Positions 26,987 through 35,487 are shown, numbered from the stretch's first letter. The stretch: 64,000 nucleotides of DNA from Mesorhizobium hawassense (GCF_003289945.1 NZ_QMBP01000003.1:124001-188000), one strand, 5' to 3'. Notes: generated by a model from the letters alone, not told the origin. Program-made: numbers and translations.

Positions 26987-28066
26987 CTACGCGGCGCGGC
27001 GGGCGCCCTGCCGGGCCGCTCTTTCGAGCAGATCGAGAAACACCACCAATTGCCGCGCGGGATCGAGCTCCGGGCGTTTTGAGAAGGCGAGAGCCGCAGC
27101 CGAAAGCCGCTCATACTCCTGGCGATCGTTCCACAGGCGCCGCACCGCCGCGGCCCAGTCGGCGACGGGGGCGTCGTAGTCGAGCACGACGCCACCGGGC
27201 CCGATGGCTTCGGGCAGGCCGCCACGCTTCGAGCCGACGACCGGGATGCCGCTGCAATGCGCCTCGGATGCGACGCGGCCCCAGGCTTCCTCCCATTTGC
27301 TCGGCGCAAGCAGGATTTTTGTGCGGCCATAGACCGTCTTCATATCGTTGGTGCGGTTCTCCAGCGTGACGTTCGCGAGCGGCGCGATGGTCTTCTCGAT
27401 GCGGGCGCGATGGTCGTCTTCGAGCTTCCAGCTCTCCACGAACAGGAACGGGATCTCCGGGCAGGCCGCCGCAATTTTGACCGCCAGATCGAAACCCTTC
27501 TCCTCATAGGGATTGATCATGGTGACGAATTCGCCGGTCGTGTGGGTACAGTAAAGAGCGTCGTTGATGGTCGGCGGCAGAACGATGGACTCGATGCCGA
27601 ACTTTTCCTCGTAGGTGCGCGCCGTGAACTCCGAATTGGCGATGTAGAGCGCCGAATCGAGTTCGCGAGGATCGCCGGCGAGCTCATGAAATTCGACGTT
27701 GTGCAGGTAGACGACCAGCGGCACGCCTTCGGCGAGGAGCGCCTTTCCAAGTAAAACGGATTTGTGGCACTGCACGACGGCGACATCGGGTCTGGCTTTC
27801 TTGACGGCGAAGGCGGCCGCGTCCCAAGGAAACCAGGCGCGCATCACCGGATAGCCGGGAAAAGTGTCGACGACCGCCGGCTGCCGCAACAGCTTCATCT
27901 TGGCGCGCGCCCTGAAGCCGAACATGCCGTCACCGAACAGCGAAGCAAGAACCGACGCCTGATGGCCGTGCTCGATCAGCTGTTCGACCAGATGGTGGGT
28001 GTTGGATTGCACGCCGCCGGTGAACTCGGGAATGTATCCGTTGCCGCTGGCAAAAAGCACTTTCAT
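26987..28066 (-). CDS. Glycosyltransferase, GT4 family
   Basis: A 359-residue GT-B glycosyltransferase. N-terminal MKVLFASGNGYIPEFTGGVQSNTHH contains the GGVQ loop near the acceptor site (the quoted segment is split here as GNGYIPEF and TGGVQSN in the protein). C-terminal WEEAWGRVASEAHCSGIPVVGS holds the donor-binding E-x7-E-like motif. It precedes the other GT4 gene on the same strand with a 162-bp gap containing operator sites. Likely adds a non-glucose or branch sugar to the EPS, since it is not part of the standard exo set. Confidence 0.85.
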   Translation of the reverse strand: MKVLFASGNGYIPEFTGGVQSNTHHLVEQLIEHGHQASVLASLFGDGMFGFRARAKMKLLRQPAVVDTFPGYPVMRAWFPWDAAAFAVKKARPDVAVVQCHKSVLLGKALLAEGVPLVVYLHNVEFHELAGDPRELDSALYIANSEFTARTYEEKFGIESIVLPPTINDALYCTHTTGEFVTMINPYEEKGFDLAVKIAAACPEIPFLFVESWKLEDDHRARIEKTIAPLANVTLENRTNDMKTVYGRTKILLAPSKWEEAWGRVASEAHCSGIPVVGSKRGGLPEAIGPGGVVLDYDAPVADWAAAVRRLWNDRQEYERLSAAALAFSKRPELDPARQLVVFLDLLERAARQGARRAA

Positions 28067-28125
28067 CGGTCGGCTCCTAATTCGGTCCAGCGTTATCCGG
28101 CAGCCCGGCGCTCAATTGCAGGCCG

Positions 28126-29346
28126 TCAGCTTGCGCCGCCCAGCAACGGAAGCTTCGACGTCATTGCCCGACAGAGGCGACTGACCGAGCCTGAAAGGGA
28201 CAGCGTCGAGTACTCCCGCAAGAGCTTCGATGCAGGAACGAGTTTTCCCGCCTTCAAATCGCGGGCGAGAAAATGGGGGAAGGAATGCATGTATTCCCTG
28301 ACGATGTCGGCCTTCAGGGTTCCTGCCTTCCACCGCTTCACCGCCGAGACGAATTCGTCGGCGGGGGCGGATGCCAAACCCGTGTCGTAGGCCTCGAAGG
28401 TGCGCCGCACGATGGCGCGTTCCTTGTCGCTGAGCGACGTCTTCCCGGCCCGTTCGGCGAGCAGGGCGTAGCGGCGGATATCTTCGGCCGCGTGATGCCA
28501 TAATCCCTTCCTGGCCATGATGCTCGAGCGCTGCAGCAGCGCCTGCATCTCGAGATCCGCCGTCTTCGGCAGGGCCTGTTCCGAAAGATCGAGATATTCA
28601 TGCAGGTCGACCGACTTGTAGATCTCTTCCATGATCACCCGGTCGTACGAGCCCCAGGCCTTTATCCGGTCGGTATAGGAAATCACCACCTTGGTGCTGC
28701 CGCGAACCATGTCGTGCTGGCGCTGGAAGAACATGAGACCGTCGACCCTGACGGCCTTGAACCGGCGCGCCAGTCTCAGCATCATCTCGTAGTCCTGCGA
28801 CCGGACCAGGGTCTCGTTGAAGCCTCCCACCTCGTCATAGCATTGGCGGCGCACCAGCAGACCGGGCTGATGGACGTGGCAATATTCGAGATGCGACGGG
28901 AAGAAATTGTCCTGGCTGACATGGCCGAAGGCGACGATCTCGTAATTCCGCTGTTCGATCTGAGCCGAGCGCTGGAAACGCGCATATTCGCCGAAAGCGA
29001 AATCGGCGGTCGGTTCCCGCTCGAACGCGGCGAGAAATCGTTCAAGCGCGGTCGGGTGCGCGACATCGTCGTCGTCGAATACCCAGACGAAATCGCCCCT
29101 GCAGTGCCTCAGGGCGAAATTCAGCGCCGTCGACTTGCCGCCATTGTCCTTGCGGTAATATTCCACCGGCGCGGGGAACGAGGCGGCCACCACGCTGGTG
29201 TTGTCGGTCGAGCCGTCGTCCACGATCAGAATCTGATCCGGCACCACAGTCTGCTCGAGCAGGCTGCCAATGGATTCGGGCAGGAACTTTTCCCGGTTGA
29301 AGGTAGGGACGATGACGGTGACAGTCGGTTTCGGCTGGGCAGCCAT
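28126..29346 (-). CDS. Glycosyltransferase, GT2 family
   Basis: A 406-residue GT-A transferase. VTVIVPTFNREKFLPESI, LIVDDGSTDNT and WVFDDDDVAHP give the nucleotide- and metal-binding signatures, and GGFNETLVRSQDYEMML is the acceptor region. A helical C-terminal extension of about 150 residues has no recognised match. ATG 29346 has GAGG 6 bp upstream and is preferred over ATG 29358 or 29427. It stands downstream of ugd, so its donor may be UDP-glucuronate (inference only). Confidence 0.85.
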   Translation of the reverse strand: MAAQPKPTVTVIVPTFNREKFLPESIGSLLEQTVVPDQILIVDDGSTDNTSVVAASFPAPVEYYRKDNGGKSTALNFALRHCRGDFVWVFDDDDVAHPTALERFLAAFEREPTADFAFGEYARFQRSAQIEQRNYEIVAFGHVSQDNFFPSHLEYCHVHQPGLLVRRQCYDEVGGFNETLVRSQDYEMMLRLARRFKAVRVDGLMFFQRQHDMVRGSTKVVISYTDRIKAWGSYDRVIMEEIYKSVDLHEYLDLSEQALPKTADLEMQALLQRSSIMARKGLWHHAAEDIRRYALLAERAGKTSLSDKERAIVRRTFEAYDTGLASAPADEFVSAVKRWKAGTLKADIVREYMHSFPHFLARDLKAGKLVPASKLLREYSTLSLSGSVSRLCRAMTSKLPLLGGAS

Positions 29347-29437
29347 TGGTGACCTCATCCTATTGCCGGTGCGCCGTTCGCCGGCGTGGTGTTGCAGACA
29401 TGGCGACCGCAATTGTCCTTGAGGCAAGCGGCTGCCG

Positions 29438-30769
29438 TCATGCCGCCATCCTGCCGATCGAGAAATACTCGATGCCGTAGCGCGCGATCACCTTGGGATC
29501 GTAGAGGTTGCGGCCGTCGAAGATGACCGGCGTGGTCAGCGCGTCCTTGAGCGCGTCGAAGGACGGCGCGCGGAAGCTCTTCCATTCGGTGCAGATCAAA
29601 AGGGCGTCGGCGCCGCGCAGGGCGGCTTCCTTGGTGCCGCAAAGCAGCAGATCGTCGCGCAGACCGTAGATGGCCTGGCACTCCTGCATGGCCTCCGGGT
29701 CGTAGGCCTGCACCTTGGCGCCGGCCGCCCACAACGCTTCCATCAGCGTGCGCGCCGGCGCCTCGCGCATGTCGTCGGTGTTGGGCTTGAAGGCCAGCCC
29801 CCAGACGGCGAAGGTCTTGCCCTCGAGCGCGCCCTTGAAATAGTGGTTGACCTTGTCGAACAGGACCGACTTCTGCGCATTGTTGCGCTCCTCGACGGCG
29901 CGCAGCAATTTGGCGTCGAACTTGACGCCCTCGGCGGTCTTGATCAGCGCGCGCACATCCTTCGGGAAGCACGAACCGCCATAGCCGAGACCGGGATAGA
30001 TGAAGTGGTAGCCGATGCGCGGATCGCTGCCGATGCCCTTGCGCACCTCCTCGATGTCGGCGCCCAACTGCTCGGCGAGATTGGCCATCTCGTTCATGAA
30101 GCTGATCTTGGTCGCCAGCATGCAGTTGGCGGCGTATTTGGTGAATTCGGCGCTGCGCACGTCCATCACGATCATCTTCTCGTGGTTGCGGTTGAACGGC
30201 GCGTAGAGCTCACGCATCACCATCTCGGTGTCTTCGCTGGACGTGCCGACGATGATGCGATCCGGCTTCATGCAATCGGCGACCGCCGAGCCTTCCTTGA
30301 GGAACTCCGGATTTGAGGCGACGTCGAAGCTCAGATCCTCGCGGCCGCGCTTCTTCAGCGTTTCGGCGATCCTGGCCTTGACCTTTTCGCAGGTGCCGAC
30401 CGGCACGGTCGACTTGCCGACGACGATCTTGGCGCTGTCCATCTCACGGCCGATGGTCTCGGCCACCGCCAGCACATATTTCAGATCGGCCGAGCCGTCC
30501 TCGCCGGGCGGCGTGCCGACCGCGATCATCTGGATCTGGCCGTGCCTGACCGCCGCAGCCGCGTCGGTGGTGAAGCGGATGCGCCCGGCCGCGTGGTTTT
30601 CCTTGACGAGGCTTTCGAGGCCCGGTTCGAAAATCGGGATCAGGCCCTGGTTGAGCCGCTCCACCTTCTTCTCGTCGATATCGACACAAACCACCTCGTG
30701 GCCGACCTCGGCCAGCACAGCGGCCTGGACGAGACCGACATAGCCAATCCCAAACACCGTCAAATTCAT
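29438..30769 (-). CDS. ugd: UDP-glucose 6-dehydrogenase
   Basis: Oxidises UDP-glucose twice to UDP-glucuronate with NAD, providing uronic acid for surface polysaccharides. The 443 residues show the NAD site [20 protein letters not shown], the STVPVGT loop, [10 protein letters not shown], the catalytic cysteine in [10 protein letters not shown] and the C-terminal UDP-binding domain with NPDAMQE-like AYDPEAMQE. Also called rkpK in rhizobia. Its presence implies that the polymer made here, or another capsule/LPS, contains glucuronate or a derivative; classic succinoglycan does not. Confidence 0.94.
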   Translation of the reverse strand: MNLTVFGIGYVGLVQAAVLAEVGHEVVCVDIDEKKVERLNQGLIPIFEPGLESLVKENHAAGRIRFTTDAAAAVRHGQIQMIAVGTPPGEDGSADLKYVLAVAETIGREMDSAKIVVGKSTVPVGTCEKVKARIAETLKKRGREDLSFDVASNPEFLKEGSAVADCMKPDRIIVGTSSEDTEMVMRELYAPFNRNHEKMIVMDVRSAEFTKYAANCMLATKISFMNEMANLAEQLGADIEEVRKGIGSDPRIGYHFIYPGLGYGGSCFPKDVRALIKTAEGVKFDAKLLRAVEERNNAQKSVLFDKVNHYFKGALEGKTFAVWGLAFKPNTDDMREAPARTLMEALWAAGAKVQAYDPEAMQECQAIYGLRDDLLLCGTKEAALRGADALLICTEWKSFRAPSFDALKDALTTPVIFDGRNLYDPKVIARYGIEYFSIGRMAA

Positions 30770-30855
30770 TTGGTTCTATTCCTGTCAAAGGCCGGGCCAC
30801 AAACGTGGTCCGGCCGGTTCAGATATCCCCCAGGCCCAACGGCCCATTCAGTCGG

Positions 30856-30896
30856 CATGATCTTATCCGAAAACCGGTTCCCACTTTTCGGGATCA
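30856..30896. repeat. Short rhizobial palindromic repeat (RPE-like)
   Basis: CATGATCTTATCCGAAAACC followed by a loop and CTTTTCGGGATCA: arms TCCGAAAA and CTTTTCGG flanked by GATC. This 40-bp element type is common between genes in Rhizobium/Mesorhizobium. It lies in the gap between exoK and ugd. Confidence 0.75.
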
Positions 30897-30900
30897 AGCC

Positions 30901-31785
30901 CTAGTTGCTGTTACTTATGCTGCATGCCAGCGATTCCGGGAACTGGCATGGCTGGCCCAGGGCGGTGAAAGCGACGCGCTTGACCTCCATGGTCACCTTG
31001 CTGCCGGGATCGGCGAAGGCGCCCATCCAGTTGGTCAGCTTGTCGCTGCCCCAGAGGCTGAAGAAGATCTTCTGCGAATGCTTCGGCAGCTCGTCGGGGT
31101 TGGTCACCTCATGGACTAGCTTGCCATTGACGTACCAGCGCAGCCGGTCCTTCTCCCAGACGAAGCCGTAATCGTTGAAGCCCTTGTCGGCGCCGCCTTC
31201 GACGTCGACCAGCTTGCCATTCTTCGGCTTGCCCTGGATGTAGCTGTTGACCTGCACTTTCGACGGATCCTTGGTGAGGACCTCGAAGTCGATCTCGTCC
31301 CAGGGCTGTTTGTCCTGCGGGCCGATATAGGAGAAGAAGGCGGCGTTGAGACCCGAACCGGTACCGGTCTTCATCCGCGCCTCGTAGACGCCGTAGCCGT
31401 AGCGTTGCTTGGTCTGGATCTCGGCGCAGGCGAAGTCGCGGTCCTTCAGCTTGCGCTTTTCAAAGCCCAGCGACAGCACGCCGTCGGAAAGCCGCACGAG
31501 ATCCTTCGACCATGTGCAGTTCTGGTGGGCGCCATTGGTCCAGCCGTCCGAGACGAACCAGCGGGATCGGTCGAAATTCGAAAAATTGTCGACGAAGGAC
31601 GGCGCGCTTTGCACGTCCTGTTGCGCCTCTTCCGCGTGCGCAGGATGCAAGCCCGCCGCAAGGGTGGCTGCGATCGCAAGCAGGGCGCCGACGACGCCGA
31701 GCCGCAGGCTGGCCAATCCATTCCATGGCGCATGCGAAATCTCGCAAGCCGCCTCAATGGAGGTGTTGTTCGGATCTACGTTCAT
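30901..31785 (-). CDS. exoK: Endo-beta-1,3-1,4-glycanase ExoK (GH16)
   Basis: Secreted glycanase that trims nascent succinoglycan to lower molecular weight. The 294 residues include a hydrophobic export segment (about 28-53, ending in HPAHAEE), then a GH16 jelly-roll domain with the catalytic motif WDEIDFEVL (two Glu and one Asp) and a ligand-binding WEKDRLRWYVNG. ATG 31785 has AAGGTGAG upstream and is preferred over 31824. The signal region is unusually far from the N-terminus (about 25 residues precede it), so the true start could lie closer. Confidence 0.9.
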   Translation of the reverse strand: MNVDPNNTSIEAACEISHAPWNGLASLRLGVVGALLAIAATLAAGLHPAHAEEAQQDVQSAPSFVDNFSNFDRSRWFVSDGWTNGAHQNCTWSKDLVRLSDGVLSLGFEKRKLKDRDFACAEIQTKQRYGYGVYEARMKTGTGSGLNAAFFSYIGPQDKQPWDEIDFEVLTKDPSKVQVNSYIQGKPKNGKLVDVEGGADKGFNDYGFVWEKDRLRWYVNGKLVHEVTNPDELPKHSQKIFFSLWGSDKLTNWMGAFADPGSKVTMEVKRVAFTALGQPCQFPESLACSISNSN

Positions 31786-31913
31786 AACAAACTCACCTTG
31801 TGTTGTCCGCCCAACCCAAGTCATCCTCGGTTCGCATGAGCGAGCCGCTTCCGATCCTCCGCCCTTTGAACTCCTCTAATGTCTCGCACCGATGACGACA
31901 CCTGAAGGCGCCG

Positions 31914-32291
31914 TCAGCCTCCTGCCGCTGACTGTGCGGCAGACCGACCGGAACCATCCTCGACAATCGCGTCGAGCGAATGACGCAGTTCCTTCATCAG
32001 ACCTTTCTGGCGAGCCAGCTCCGCAATGCGCCGCTCGCAGTTCAGGATCGAGTTGGTCAGCGCACTGACATCCGATCCCTTGCTGGTCGACGCCGAGCCA
32101 TTTTCCATCGCCTCGACCAGGAAGGCCGCGTTGGCGGCCGTCGACTTGTAGCGATTCTCCAGCCCGGCTTTCTCCGCCTCGATCTCGGCCCCGATCTGAT
32201 CGAACAGCTTCGCCAGCCGGTCGAAACGCTGGAGATCGGTGTTCCGGTCGCGAGCCGGATCCCGGGATCTGAAGCCAAAAATCGAAGCCAT
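31914..32291 (-). CDS. Hypothetical coiled-coil protein of the EPS region, 125 residues
   Basis: Soluble, charged protein with an N-terminal MASIFGFRSRDPARDRN and long helices (residues about 18-60 and 75-110) rich in Glu/Lys/Leu heptads, predicted coiled coil. No recognised family. It is flanked by exoK and exoU and has a clear operator-like inverted repeat 19 bp upstream of its start, so it is probably co-regulated with EPS genes. Start ATG 32291; the upstream extension to 32336 covers the operator and is rejected. A structural or chain-length accessory role is only a guess. Confidence 0.65.
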   Translation of the reverse strand: MASIFGFRSRDPARDRNTDLQRFDRLAKLFDQIGAEIEAEKAGLENRYKSTAANAAFLVEAMENGSASTSKGSDVSALTNSILNCERRIAELARQKGLMKELRHSLDAIVEDGSGRSAAQSAAGG

Positions 32292-32309
32292 CCTATCGGC
32301 CTTTCGAAA

Positions 32310-32325
32310 TTGCTGCATTGCAACA
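32310..32325. promoter_or_regulatory. EPS operator candidate upstream of the 125-residue gene
   Basis: TTGCTGC-ATT-GCAACA, 19-34 bp upstream of the start codon, where it would overlap the promoter or the start of transcription. Near-identical to sites upstream of exoL and the GT4 gene. Confidence 0.7.
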
Positions 32326-32417
32326 TAGACTGCCACTACCGCGGCGACTAGGCAACATCATAGTTCTGCGAATGCGGATTTTTTGAGGGAGCCTACGGTT
32401 TCGGAGACGGTGCGGCA

Positions 32418-33443
32418 TCATTCGTTTACGGCATTGGTCGCCGCCATCAGGAAGCGCATCGGCGGTATTTGCTGCCTTGCAGCAATCCCGGTGCGGCGGA
32501 ACAGCGCGTCGAGTTTGTCGGTGGCGACGCCGCGTACGATCGGGATCAGGTTCGACTGGCTGAAGGCGTAAGCCGCCGCCGACGCCAGGCCCCGCTCGGC
32601 CTTGACGTCAAGGAAGTTGCGCAGCCGATATTTGTCGCGGACATGGCGCTCGTGGCGCCGCAACGCGGCCTTCGAGCGCTCGGGAAGGCTGTCGATCTGA
32701 AGCAGCGCCAGATCGGCATCGGCAAGACGCTTCAGGTCCAGCGTCCTGTGCCGGCCGCTCAGCGAATCGGCCCGCACGATCGCGCCATAGCCGCAGGATT
32801 TGATGATCTTGAACCGCGCCCCGCAGGCGACGGCGCGCGCGTAGAGCTCGTAATCCTCGCCAAGGCGCAGGTTTTCGTCGTAGGTCAGCCGGTGCCGCTT
32901 GAGAAACGCCCGACTGATCACCGGTTTCAGGAAGCCGAGCTCGCCGCGCAGGACGCGGCGACGTGTGATGTTGCCGTCGATGAAGCGCTCGAAATCGAGG
33001 AATTCCGGGTCGGCCGCGAAGGGCGGCGCGGCGACCTTGGCGAGGTCGGTCGCGGTGTCGTCGCGGATCAGCATGATATTATCGGCGGCGAAATCCCAGT
33101 CGGCGCTGGCGAAAAGCCGGCGGAAGCGGCCCTCGAGGAAGAAATCGTCGGCGTCGAGAATGCTGATGAAGGGCGATCTGGACGCCCGGATGGCGGCGTT
33201 GCGAGCGGAAGACGGCCCGCGATTGACGTCGAGGCGGATGACGGCAAGCCGGCCGCTGCCGTCGTCTGCGGCCAAAGCCACATCCCTCGTGTCGTCGGTG
33301 GAAGCGTCGTCGACCACGACGACCTCGGCGACTTCCGGCTCGCGCAGCGCCGAAGCGATGGCGACGGGAATCGTGCGCGCCGCATTGCGCGCGGCAATGA
33401 TGACGCAGACCCCCTGGCTCGGCATGGGCGTCGTCACGGGCAT
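32418..33443 (-). CDS. exoU: Glycosyltransferase ExoU (GT2)
   Basis: Predicted to add a glucose in succinoglycan side-chain assembly. The 341 residues show VCVIIAARNAARTIPVAI, VVVDDASTDDT, SILDADDFF and LGEDYELY, and the N-terminal third resembles ExoU closely (ASALREPEVAEVVVVDD, DDGSGRL, NRGPSSARNAAI). ATG 33443 follows AAAGGTG and lies only 4 bp after the stop of the nucleotidyltransferase gene, so the two are co-transcribed. ATG 33464 would add 7 residues overlapping that gene. A perfect inverted repeat lies in its 3' part. Confidence 0.87.
   Translation of the reverse strand: MPVTTPMPSQGVCVIIAARNAARTIPVAIASALREPEVAEVVVVDDASTDDTRDVALAADDGSGRLAVIRLDVNRGPSSARNAAIRASRSPFISILDADDFFLEGRFRRLFASADWDFAADNIMLIRDDTATDLAKVAAPPFAADPEFLDFERFIDGNITRRRVLRGELGFLKPVISRAFLKRHRLTYDENLRLGEDYELYARAVACGARFKIIKSCGYGAIVRADSLSGRHRTLDLKRLADADLALLQIDSLPERSKAALRRHERHVRDKYRLRNFLDVKAERGLASAAAYAFSQSNLIPIVRGVATDKLDALFRRTGIAARQQIPPMRFLMAATNAVNE
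32469..32485. promoter_or_regulatory. Perfect palindromic operator-like site inside exoU
   Basis: TTGCTGC-CTT-GCAGCAA, a perfect 7+7 inverted repeat with a 3-bp spacer, the cleanest example of the EPS operator design in the window. It lies in the exoU coding sequence near the 3' end, 178-194 bp upstream of the 125-residue gene. It could be a distal operator for that gene, or a coincidence of the encoded AARQQIP. Confidence 0.5.
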
Positions 33444-33447
33444 GGGT

Positions 33448-34674
33448 TCACCTTTCGCTTGCATGAGTGGCAGCCCCGCCCTCGATTTTGATCATGTCGA
33501 CCCGGGCCGGCTGGACAGCGGCAGGACGCTCGAAGATGCGCCGGCTGAGGTCGGCGGAGGCCGCCCAACCTGCTTCGGCCAGATACCGGACAGGCTCGCG
33601 GCCGCACAGTTCCCACAGCACATGACGGCGCTGCGGCCAGCGCAGCGACGCAAGCCAGGGCGCCAGCACCATATGGAAGAGATCGGCATTGCCGATGCGC
33701 GCCAGAATGCGGGCGGCGCGCTCTGAAAGCAGCGTGCCGGCGGCGCCGAGCAGTACGTCAGCGGCGCGCAACCCCAAAAGCAGGGTGTCCGCTAGGCCCT
33801 GCCCGGCGGCGTGGTCGAGCACCATCTGCTGCTCGGCTTCGCTCAGGCGGCTGGCGCTGGCCCTCACGTCGCAGACATAGCCGGCGCAGGGCTCGCGATT
33901 GAAAAAGGCCTTGGCGACGCTGATCGAGGACAAAAGCAAGGTGTCGGCGGCGGAGGTGACAGGCAGGGCGACACCAGCCGCCTCGACTTTTCGCTTGCGG
34001 CGCAGGAAGCTGTCGGTGTCGCGCGGGCTGGGCGATCCCGGCTGCTGCAGACGGTGATGGAGGTCGGCCGTCGAGCGCCTCGCGCCATCGTCGCGGATCA
34101 TGTGCTGCTCGCCGAGGAAGCGCACCCACCAGACCGAGCGCGACTTGCCGGCAATTTCGTAGCCAATCGTGCGCAGCGCCTCACGGGCCACGGCGAAGCT
34201 CGCCGGCGAAACCAGTATGTCGACATCGCCGGAGGGCTTCATGAAGTGATCGCCGTAGAGCACATGCTGCTGCAGCGGCCCCTTGAGGAAGACGAAATCG
34301 ACCTGCCTGTCGCGCAGCACGCGATCGATGGCCGTCGAATCGCCGATGCAAGAGGCGTTCATGGAGATGGTGCGCCGACGGTAGCCGTCGAGCCAGCCAA
34401 GCAGTTCGGAGGGCGCCGCGCCGGCAGGCGCCCGGTGGAGCGCCTTGAGCAGGAAGACGCCGACCTTGTTCAGCCTGGCGATGTCCGCGACATTTGTCGC
34501 CGAGATTGCTGGGGCCGCCGAGATGGCCGGCGCAGGCATGTCGGCCCGGCTGGCGATGCTGTCGGCGTTGGCGCCTGGCGTGAAAAACAGCCTCAGACAA
34601 GCCTGCACATAGGCGACTTCATCGGCACAGCCGGCGGCGCGCAGCCTTTCATACGAGCCATCCTGCATTGCCAT
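33448..34674 (-). CDS. Nucleotidyltransferase family protein of the lasso cluster
   Basis: A 408-residue NTP_transf_5-type protein: FLKGPLQQHVLYGD followed by PSGDVDILVSP (catalytic Asp pair), then a helical C-terminal half. It is divergent from the lasso precursor gene and shares its 500-bp control region. Homologues occur in lasso clusters that also have an HPr-kinase-like gene, where they act after phosphorylation of the C-terminal serine. Start ATG 34674 is tentative (ATG 34668 also possible). Its stop is 4 bp upstream of exoU, tying a peptide-tailoring gene to an EPS glycosyltransferase transcript. Confidence 0.8.
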   Translation of the reverse strand: MAMQDGSYERLRAAGCADEVAYVQACLRLFFTPGANADSIASRADMPAPAISAAPAISATNVADIARLNKVGVFLLKALHRAPAGAAPSELLGWLDGYRRRTISMNASCIGDSTAIDRVLRDRQVDFVFLKGPLQQHVLYGDHFMKPSGDVDILVSPASFAVAREALRTIGYEIAGKSRSVWWVRFLGEQHMIRDDGARRSTADLHHRLQQPGSPSPRDTDSFLRRKRKVEAAGVALPVTSAADTLLLSSISVAKAFFNREPCAGYVCDVRASASRLSEAEQQMVLDHAAGQGLADTLLLGLRAADVLLGAAGTLLSERAARILARIGNADLFHMVLAPWLASLRWPQRRHVLWELCGREPVRYLAEAGWAASADLSRRIFERPAAVQPARVDMIKIEGGAATHASER

Positions 34675-35174
34675 GCCCGATGTCGTTCTCCGCAAAATGC
34701 CGCCCGGGAGGCTTATATCGCAACTGCGAAGAAAAGCACCGGAAAAATTATCGCAACCGCCAAAGGTTCGGCTGGAAGAGCTCAATTTCTGCAACCCAAG
34801 CGTTTAAAATCAACTCACGCGCAATCACTTGTGAAAACAACCTCGGAGCTGCTCTGGCAGGTCGGGGAACGCCGATTTCTTGCGGCAATTTCTTCGCATC
34901 TGCGAAACCGTTTTGCTATCCGAAAAATTATCATAAATAAATCAAATGCTTATTTAAACGACGAGGACCTGCGGTTGAAATGCGGGATGGTTGAGGTTTA
35001 CGATGGCGGTGTTCAAGGCTTGATCACCAACGAAAGCTGGCGCAACCAAGAATTGATTAATGCTTGGTAAATCACGCTTGACTCATGAATGTTGCCGTGC
35101 AGCAATCGCATTGCAGCATAGCGATATGCTGGCGGCATTCTGCAGCCGCTTCCAGTCCTTAAGTGGAGAGTAAA
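34675..35174. other. 500-bp AT-rich divergent control region upstream of the lasso precursor
   Basis: Noncoding stretch between the nucleotidyltransferase (minus) and the lasso precursor (plus), visibly richer in A/T than its neighbours, especially 34920-34960 (TTATCATAAATAAATCAAAT). No convincing gene is present; a short frame ending at 35070 (MVEVYDGGVQGLITNESW ...) lacks a ribosome-binding site. Operator-like repeats lie at 35090-35118. Such low-GC segments upstream of EPS promoters in rhizobia are typical binding regions for MucR/Ros-type silencers; that is inference. Confidence 0.6.
35090..35118. promoter_or_regulatory. Tandem EPS operator candidates upstream of the lasso precursor
   Basis: TGTTGC-CGT-GCAGCAA at 35090-35105 followed directly by TCGC-ATT-GCAGCA at 35106-35118, 57-85 bp upstream of the precursor ATG. 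The spacing of about 14 bp between centres puts both on nearby faces of the helix. The same design precedes exoL, exoY and other EPS genes, so lasso and EPS production are probably co-regulated. Confidence 0.65.
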
Positions 35175-35327
35175 ATGGAACAGAATGTTGAAAAGCATGA
35201 GTACGAGACCCCCAGCCTGACGGTTCACGGTTCGATCGAAACGATCACGCAGGGCGGTGCTGGCTCGACGGCGCTGGACGCATCGTTTCCCGCGCACACG
35301 CCGGTCGGCGAGCTGACTTTCTCATAA
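35175..35327 (+). CDS. Lasso peptide precursor (A gene), 50 residues
   Basis: Encodes a 26-residue leader and a 24-residue core. The leader holds the lasso recognition pattern Tyr10-x2-Pro13-x-Leu15-x3-Gly19 and Thr25 at the penultimate position (ETITQ), the hallmark needed by the cyclase and protease. The core begins GGAGSTALD and ends LTFS. Gly1 and Asp9 of the core fit a nine-membered macrolactam ring, as in class II lasso peptides, and the last residue is Ser. The ribosome-binding site GGAGAG lies 6 bp upstream of the ATG. Hand-calculated monoisotopic mass is about 2271.08 for the threaded product (linear core 2289.09). All maturation genes follow downstream. Too short for routine gene calling. 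Confidence 0.93.
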   Translation: MEQNVEKHEYETPSLTVHGSIETITQGGAGSTALDASFPAHTPVGELTFS

Positions 35328-35337
35328 GCTTACAGAC

Positions 35338-35409
35338 GCATCCGGGTGTCTAAGTTGGGGCTCCGGATGCTCTTCAAAAGGTGAGCCGGGGGGCTTTCGT
35401 CCCCCGGCT
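35338..35409 (+). promoter_or_regulatory. Two stem-loops between lasso precursor and B1 gene
   Basis: GCATCCGG (35338-35345) pairs with CCGGATGC (35363-35370). Then AGCCGGGGG (35384-35392) pairs perfectly with CCCCCGGCT (35401-35409) around an 8-nt loop. No run of T follows the second stem, so it probably attenuates or protects the transcript rather than ending it. This gives more precursor mRNA than enzyme mRNA, a common layout in RiPP operons. Confidence 0.65.
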
Positions 35410-35487
35410 TCCTGCCGCCGAGGATCGCAGGCAACCGATCCGCGGTGAAGACCTGAGGGCGCGGCGGGCCAGCAACGAGGTTTTAGC

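Noticed and set aside
34987..35070. Short frame MVEVYDGGVQGLITNESW before the lasso precursor, considered as a second precursor
   Set aside because: No ribosome-binding site and none of the leader motifs (no YxxP, no Thr before a Gly).
35384..35409. Calling the GC-rich hairpin after the lasso precursor a full terminator
   Set aside because: No T-run follows and the downstream genes are required for maturation, so attenuation is more likely.
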